A stretch of 64,000 bases of DNA, taken from Rhyacophila brunnea. Its lineage: Eukaryota; Arthropoda; Insecta; Trichoptera; Rhyacophilidae. The stretch is from positions 434,001 to 498,000 of the forward strand of contig JAGYXB010000612.1 in NCBI GenBank assembly GCA_022495005.1, given 5' to 3'. A program made the translations under genes and the position numbers. The stretch's first letter is position 1; the number at the start of each line of letters is the position of its first letter. Positions 58,514-64,000 of this stretch are shown here, piece after piece. The notes beneath the pieces were generated by a model. It saw only the letters and a list, made by a program, of their open reading frames with translations. It was not told the DNA's origin and did no database searches.

Positions 58514-59563
58514 TATTTGATATTTACTTCTTCTTGGCTGGCATTCATCAGTATGTAGAACTTTCATCAATGTGAAACCTGCTGCACTCATGATTTGGTT
58601 TATCTATCTAGAAGGAGTTTACAAAACTTAAATACATTAGAATTTTACTTATTAGGTGCATATTATTTATTTCGGTAATATGTTTTCTCTTCCAAATTGG
58701 TTGCAATTTTGACATAGTATTTTCAATCATTGTAATTTTCTTTTTGACATACAATATTACGTTTTTATTATGATTTAGCTATTTAAAATTTACACAATAT
58801 GTATAATTTTACAATCCCATTACCCCTTAAAATCTCTCGTATGTGAAGGCTTAGTACTGTAGTGGGCATTGACCTCGGCCCTTAGCATTATTTCGACAAC
58901 GTAAGAATTAGCCAGTCATTTAACTATCGCATAATCTTCCCATATACAGTCAGCATATTCTATACGTGTGATATTCTTCGATTTAGTTCGACTACCTCGG
59001 GCATGGTCATCGAGACGCTCAAAGTTGCAATAATGCAGCGGCCAGCACATTTCCCAATTGTCAACAAAATCAAAAATTAATGACTCGCAATTTACTGAAT
59101 ATGCATGTAAGTACATATTATATAAATAGTGAGTCATAGTTGATTGGTTAACTTAGTATGAATATTAATCTCAGTTCGTTCGGTTATCTCAGCCTTTTAA
59201 CATAGTCATATTATCCTATGAATATACAGTGCACTTTATCCCCACTTTGCCCTGTCATTTTAACTCTCTACTCGATTTTTTTGAGTAATTACAATCAGAC
59301 TTTCATCTATACACCTGTAAACTCCTAAAGCGGTATAGTCCCTTTACAATGAGCTAGCAAAAGTACAAATGAGCCCTTCTATCAGACAATCTTTTATATT
59401 ATTATAATGACGAAAAACAAGAGTATTTATTTACTATTAGTGTAAATAAAGAAAAACACTGTTATTTATTAAAATAGTTTTTAAAATTTTTACATACCTA
59501 TTTAATGATATGAATGTACCTACATACATTTTTTAAACAGGCTTTTTTACTAATCTAATAAAA
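58514..59563. other. No gene seen
   Basis: A 73-codon minus-strand frame (58916-59137) lies in a less AT-rich patch but has no motif I recognise. CGAGGTCAATGCCCACTACAG on the minus strand (58852-58876) is faintly LINE-3'-like. Confidence 0.4.
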
Positions 59564-59786
59564 GAGCGGCTTACACGTCGGCTTATAATGTTGTAAATTC
59601 CAGGTTCTCATACTGGGTATTGCAAATACACACATTGTTTTCCAATTATTTATGTTTAAAGTCAGAATAAAGATCTAATAGGTTGAGCAAGTAGCTACAA
59701 TCCATTTCTCGTGAAAACAAAAATCTGTTAATACAAACCTCTACTCTGTGGAGGCCTTTATGATCTTATTAGGATCAAACATGATC
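59564..59786 (+). mobile_element. SINE-A, diverged copy
   Basis: A degraded head with B-box-like GGTTCTCATACTGG, then TTGCAAATACACACATTG, GGTTGAGCAAGTAGCT, CTCTACTCTGTGGAGGCC and the hairpin tail GATCTTATTAGGATC with a short A-rich end. Confidence 0.82.
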
Positions 59787-60317
59787 ATAATAAAAAGATA
59801 ATAAACCACACTTTGTTAACTATACTTCATTAGTTCGTAAATCAAGTTATATCTGATAAAAATTTTGTGAAAGCTTTTCCCAAAATCGGATATTCTAGCT
59901 TTTTCAATACTAAGATACCGGAAGTAAACAAACTTACTTTAATTTACTTATAGAAAAATCACTGTTTTTGTATTTAGAGAACCGGATATTGTATCGATTT
60001 ATTTTTAGATAATAATTTAATATATAAATAAACAATATTATTTATCGCTCTGAAATTTTCAAAAAATATTAGAAATCAGACTTTTTAAAAATGTTCATAA
60101 ATAGTATTGCTAGGAAGTTATAAAAATGTGAAAAAAAACAGTTTTCACAATATGAAAGATAATACTTTGTTATGGTTGTACACTGCCTCACGAGAAATAG
60201 ATTTAGAAATAAAATAAGCAGGATATTCTATTGCATGAATATAAAAAAAGGCGTTCGCAATGATTGGGTGACAGAATTTTCGCTTTTAAAACCGTGAGTT
60301 GCGTGTTCTCTGCATAT
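59787..60317. other. AT-rich stretch, no gene seen
   Basis: No supported feature. Confidence 0.5.
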
Positions 60318-60327
60318 GGCATATTCA

Positions 60328-60712
60328 GTTACATGTAAGTTGTACGTATGCAGTTCATCAAGGGACACTTATTCGTGTGCCGCAGTACGTGAAACATGAG
60401 TTCGTATAATATTTTATCAAATGACGAGTTCTTCGTTGAACATTTCACCGTGGAATACATTTGTACGTATCTTACAAAATGCGGCGATAGTTTGCAAATA
60501 GTACTGTTCCAATTAAATTAACCCTAACCTAACCTAACCTAGTAAAGACATCTCCACATGTTGTAGCATACGTACAAAATATACTCCACGGTGAAATGTT
60601 CAACGAAGAACTCGTCATTTGATTAAATGTTACACGAACTCATTTTTCACGTACTGCGGCGTACGAATAAGTGTCCTGCGGTGAACTGTTTACGTTCAAA
60701 TTTCTGGATACG
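60328..60712. mobile_element. Palindromic element with CCTAA core (family P2), complete copy
   Basis: 385 bp. Left end GTTACATGTAAGTTGTACG, right end TTTCTGGATACGG. The inverted arms share ACTTATTCGTGTGCCGCAGT and its complement. The centre reads AACCCTAACCTAACCTAACC (about 60520-60541). It is flanked by GGCATATTCA (60318-60327) and GGCAAATTCA (60713-60722), a 10-bp duplication with one mismatch. Confidence 0.83.
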
Positions 60713-60722
60713 GGCAAATTCA

Positions 60723-61529
60723 CATGGTATTAACTGCTTTGCTAAGAAACCGCATCGAGAGGCTGCCAAGATTCTTACTATATTGTGGATTTAATAAAAA
60801 ATAAAATCATCGTCATTATTAATAGTACTTAATAATATTATATATTAGTTAGAATTAGTTTCATTTGCAAGTACCTAAATATGTTTAATATTACGCAAGT
60901 GAAATATTATTCGAAAGCTTCAAAAATAAACCGATACCAATGATAAATGATTCTGATTCAATTCCGTTTCCTGACAACTATATTTACGTTAAAAAATCGG
61001 CATAACATTGTAATAAAAAATATCCCCTCAGGTATAGATACCATAGACACACTGTCTCTTACAAAGTCGATAAACATATCACGATTCCACTGCCATAAAC
61101 TAATTTTAATGAATATTATTTATGGTCTGATTGTTTGTAGAATTATTATTGTCCATCGATCGAGGCAGAATTGAGCCACTTACCTCACAAACTTATTTTG
61201 CTCTTGGCTGGTTCCTTATTAATTGCGGATGTTTCTTTTTTAGTACGGACGAAAGTAAAATGATTAATTCGCGAAATGTCGGAACTGCTTATCAAACTTG
61301 TTTGGTTAATTATTATTTATTTACGTATATTAATTTCGTATCGAATTACCTGTTTTGTTGTTTGTGGTGTGGCATATTAAATAATAGCGAGTAGGCATGA
61401 CCACTTTGAATCAGGACCATGCCCCCCACATTATATTCGGCAGGCCTCCCTACCTATCGCTAAAGTTAAAAGCCGTATTTTGATATCAGTAACGAAAGTG
61501 GAGGTAGACTGTTAAAATCCGCCATACAT
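60723..61529. other. No gene seen
   Basis: Two overlapping frames (60947-61174, 61131-61394) show no motif I recognise. Confidence 0.45.
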
Positions 61530-61604
61530 AGTGCACACTAAACTTTGTCAGTCATCCGTATTTGTTGTCATTGAAATACCTAAGACTACAATTTACAGAT
61601 GGTG
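61530..61604 (+). repeat. Short repeat shared with 24725-24801
   Basis: GTGCACACTAAACTTTGTCA, then TTTGTTGTCATTGAAATA and GGTGTTGGTTAG match the minus strand of 24725-24801. Confidence 0.55.
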
Positions 61605-61739
61605 TTGGTTAGTTTTTAAATTTCAAATAAACCCAGTGAAAACAAAGCCATAATAGATAATAGCCAAATAATACTCGTATCTCTATAAAATATCTTAAAT
61701 TATGCAATTGAATCATACATAACTTTTAGTTATGGAGCT

Positions 61740-61900
61740 TTAAGGTTCCCACCGCCACCCGTCATGTATATACGCTCGGCCGCCTTCCATGACACTATAA
61801 ACGTGTCTAAAAGAATAGATTTTAAGTGCTCATTCCGCCCCGAGACGGAGCCGCACGGGACTGATGCTGCAACCATGCACCGTAGTGCGTAAAGAAGTAA
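61740..61900 (-). pseudogene. Unidentified coding remnant shared with 20190-20345
   Basis: The minus strand reads VPCGSVSGRNEHLKSILLD and then AAERIYMTGGGGNLK. See the partner at 20190. This copy is uninterrupted over 70 codons but has no evident start context, and I do not recognise the family. Confidence 0.4.
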
Positions 61901-62079
61901 GTTAAGAAAGAAGTGAATTATAGAGCTATCTAGTACCGACATACAATAAACAAAAATTACATTGTATAACTACTTAAATTTAAATTAAATATTTTTTTTT
62001 TAAATGTTAATTATATCCAAGAAGTAAAATAGCACCGCATTTTATTGGGAAAGCTCATGTGTAATGTGTGTTTATGTCA

Positions 62080-62345
62080 CTTATTTGGTCGACCCGCCAC
62101 GCAGGCCCTCAGACTAGAACCCTGACACTCCCGCCATTGTAAGGGCCATGGTCAGGATACTTACACCAACTCAAATATAGACGCTCCAAAACAATCCGCC
62201 CCGCACCACATTAGGTCTTATTCGAGCGTATCACGATGCCCTATGTTTGAATGTGAAGTATCAACAGTTTTTTACGACCGGAAATTTCCCGGAGCGGATA
62301 CCCAAGACTGAGGTCACCACGCAGTCAAGTGTGCTTCGACAGAGT
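62080..62345 (-). repeat. GC-richer repeat segment of unknown nature
   Basis: Contains GACCCGCCACGCAGGCCCTC, CCCTGACACTCCCGCCATTG and ATCCGCCCCGCACCACATTA. Part of it (62282-62335) matches the minus strand of 55014-55075, so it belongs to a repeat. Its texture resembles a retroelement 5' region, but no domain is visible. Confidence 0.45.
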
Positions 62346-63504
62346 TTGCAGAGACTTTCTAATGAAAAGTGCAAATGGGAGAGAGGAGTACGGTGAGCTA
62401 ACGAAAATAAAAAATCTAATAGTTAATAAATATTGCACATAGTACAAAAAAATAAAAACAAATCTAAAACAATACGGACATTCAAAACCATGTAAAGAGA
62501 TCTTCACTTCCGCAATACGATGCCACAAATTTCCAATTCTTGGCTGCTTCTCTCTTTAGTTTAGTAGATGATGACGAGATTTTATTTGGTTATAAAAATA
62601 ACCGTGTGAACCAAGATCATTCAAAACCTCCACTTAAATCCCATAATAACAGACTCCTAGGCATCCTCATCTAGGATCCAGTTAAGGAGGCAGTGTCAGT
62701 AGATACATCAAATTAAGTAAGCAACGAAAAATACAAGCAAATAGATAAATTGATAAGTAGGTAGATATACAGTCTAGGTACTATCTTTTAACACCAATTA
62801 TGAGTGATGTCCTATTAATTTATTTTGCAATCCAAGCCTTTATTAAGACTACATGTATCATTTAATTTCCCTTGCCAAACCTGTTTTTCTTTCATACGAA
62901 TAGCTTCACTTTTTACACTACCGGTTCTTACCCGAAGATAGCCCTTTAGGTAGGTACCTTCAAAATTTATTTTTATTATGGCACACAAAGAAACTCTGAA
63001 TTAACAAAATAATATCTTTAAAAATTAATTCTAGTAGGTAAATAGTAAATAATAAGAGTTGTTTCGTAAGCACAAAATTATGGGTTTGTGTCTATGCTAT
63101 AAATTTATTTATTAGTATATAATATTGAACTATCGACATCTGAGAATAATGTAACTAAGCAAATAATATTAGAACTATTATTGTCAATAAATTATTAATA
63201 GTAATGCATTTGCATTACCTGTATAAATTAAAGGCACCTAGCGGATATAAATAAAAAGGATTTCAAGTTATACACATTTATATTTTTATAAAAATCGATG
63301 ATTTTAAAAATAAATATAAAAAATACTAAAACAATGAATCAGTCAAAATTCTAAACGTTAAAAAATTGAAAACTTAATAAACTAAATTTTAATAATAAAT
63401 ATGACAATAAAATATAATTTATTAATAAGATGGCACCCTGCAACAAATTCAGATTTTATGACATTTTTTTACAATTTATTGTTTTTAGTTTTATCTTTGA
63501 TTTC
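62346..63504. other. AT-rich stretch, no gene seen
   Basis: No supported feature. Confidence 0.5.
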
Positions 63505-63599
63505 ATTTCTCGTATAAACAAAAATCTGTTAATACAAAACTTCCACTCTGTGGAGGCCCATATGATCCTACTAGGATCGGACATGGTCAAAAAAAAAAA
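63505..63599 (+). mobile_element. SINE-A, 5'-truncated copy (tail only)
   Basis: Begins at ATTTCTCGTATAAACAAAAA in the family body and keeps CACTCTGTGGAGGCCCATAT, the hairpin tail GATCCTACTAGGATC, GGACATGGTC and an 11-base A-run. The tRNA-like head is absent, as when reverse transcription starting at the 3' tail stops early. Confidence 0.8.
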
Positions 63600-63811
63600 C
63601 TTAAGTAAGTATATCATTTAATTTTACACATTTTGTTTTACTGTTCTATCGTTCTCTATATAATTCTCAAATATATTATATTATAATATGTTACTGTTTG
63701 CTTGCATTAATAAAATCATGATGAATATATTCTTACAATTAGATAGTTTCCTACCTATGTTCACATAGAGCCGTTTTAAGTTCTTCATAGTTCCTGAGCG
63801 TTCTTATTACC

Positions 63812-64000
63812 ACGTTTTTATTAGCTCGTATTCTTGTTTGTCCGGTACAGATTTTTTCTTGTGTGTCCAATATATTTATTTTCTTATTTGTCCAAGATTT
63901 GTATTGGACGATTGAAGATTTTTAACTAAATTCCCGACTAGCTAGACATTTGAAACTTTTAGAATATATCAGAACACGACGACAATGCGTTCTTTTAATA
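63812..64000. repeat. Unclassified 460-bp repeat, copy 3, cut by window end
   Basis: Starts ACGTTTTTATTAGCTCGTAT as in the copies at 20481 and 54468. It carries a small insertion or local duplication around TTTGTCCGG...TTTGTCC. It continues through CGACTAGCTAGACATTTGAA to the window edge. Confidence 0.75.

Noticed and set aside
58850..59137. LINE tail or transposase under the 73-codon minus-strand frame
   Set aside because: Only a faint resemblance to a LINE 3' end at one edge; the frame itself shows no usable motif.
24353..60712. CRISPR-like array
   Set aside because: Repeats are palindromic transposon arms and telomere-like units with no unique spacers; the window is eukaryotic in character.

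Overview
This window looks like repeat-dense, AT-rich, gene-poor arthropod DNA, most probably insect and perhaps hemipteran (aphid-like base composition and repeat style). The grounds are (i) several broken non-LTR retrotransposon reverse-transcriptase tails of the kind common in insects, (ii) TTAGG/CCTAA-type runs, the insect telomere unit, and (iii) a dense, nested load of short DNA transposons and tRNA-derived SINEs. The order is an inference. I found no exon I would assign to a host protein gene, no rRNA and no intact host tRNA. Most open frames are chance or lie inside repeats.

Retroelements: LINE tails lie at 1536-2020 (-), 2386-2700 (-), 2700-3345 (+), 14043-14245 (+), 16890-17627 (+), 32140-32905 (-), 33130-36947 (+, split), 38838-39115 (+), 49455-49850 (-) and 56944-57015 (+), with smaller crumbs elsewhere. 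The longest frame (233 codons, 32148-32849, -) is the C-terminal end of one reverse transcriptase. A tRNA-derived SINE family, called SINE-A here, has about ten copies on both strands. A second repeat scaffold carries internal tRNA-like modules at 27.9, 29.8 and 45.0 kb.

DNA transposons with ends readable to the base: hAT-type elements with 8-bp duplications (22193-22533, 28500-29213, 30719-31350, 37165-37601, 50149-50766); TTAA-flanked elements (4210-4572, 13674-14037, 21383-21958, 42716-43077); TA-flanked elements (15088-15687, 17294-17465, 26272-26373, 55667-56127, 56187-56812); a TAA-flanked Harbinger-like element (52874-53530); a non-autonomous Helitron (57702-58513); two palindromic families, each with a telomere-like CCTAA/TTAGG core; and a 3.2-kb element at 33249-36433 carrying a broken, intron-containing transposase-like gene, with 29-bp identical ends and a 6-bp duplication.

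The elements are strongly nested, which gives relative ages. Examples are the 3.2-kb transposon inside a LINE, a TA element inside another LINE frame, a hAT element inside a SINE, a CCTAA-core element inside a TTAA element, a TTAGG-core element inside a hAT element, a palindromic element inside the tRNA-like scaffold, and a SINE inside a TA element inside an older repeat. A hammerhead-ribozyme-like motif lies at 48847-48907. The rest is AT-rich sequence in which I see no gene.
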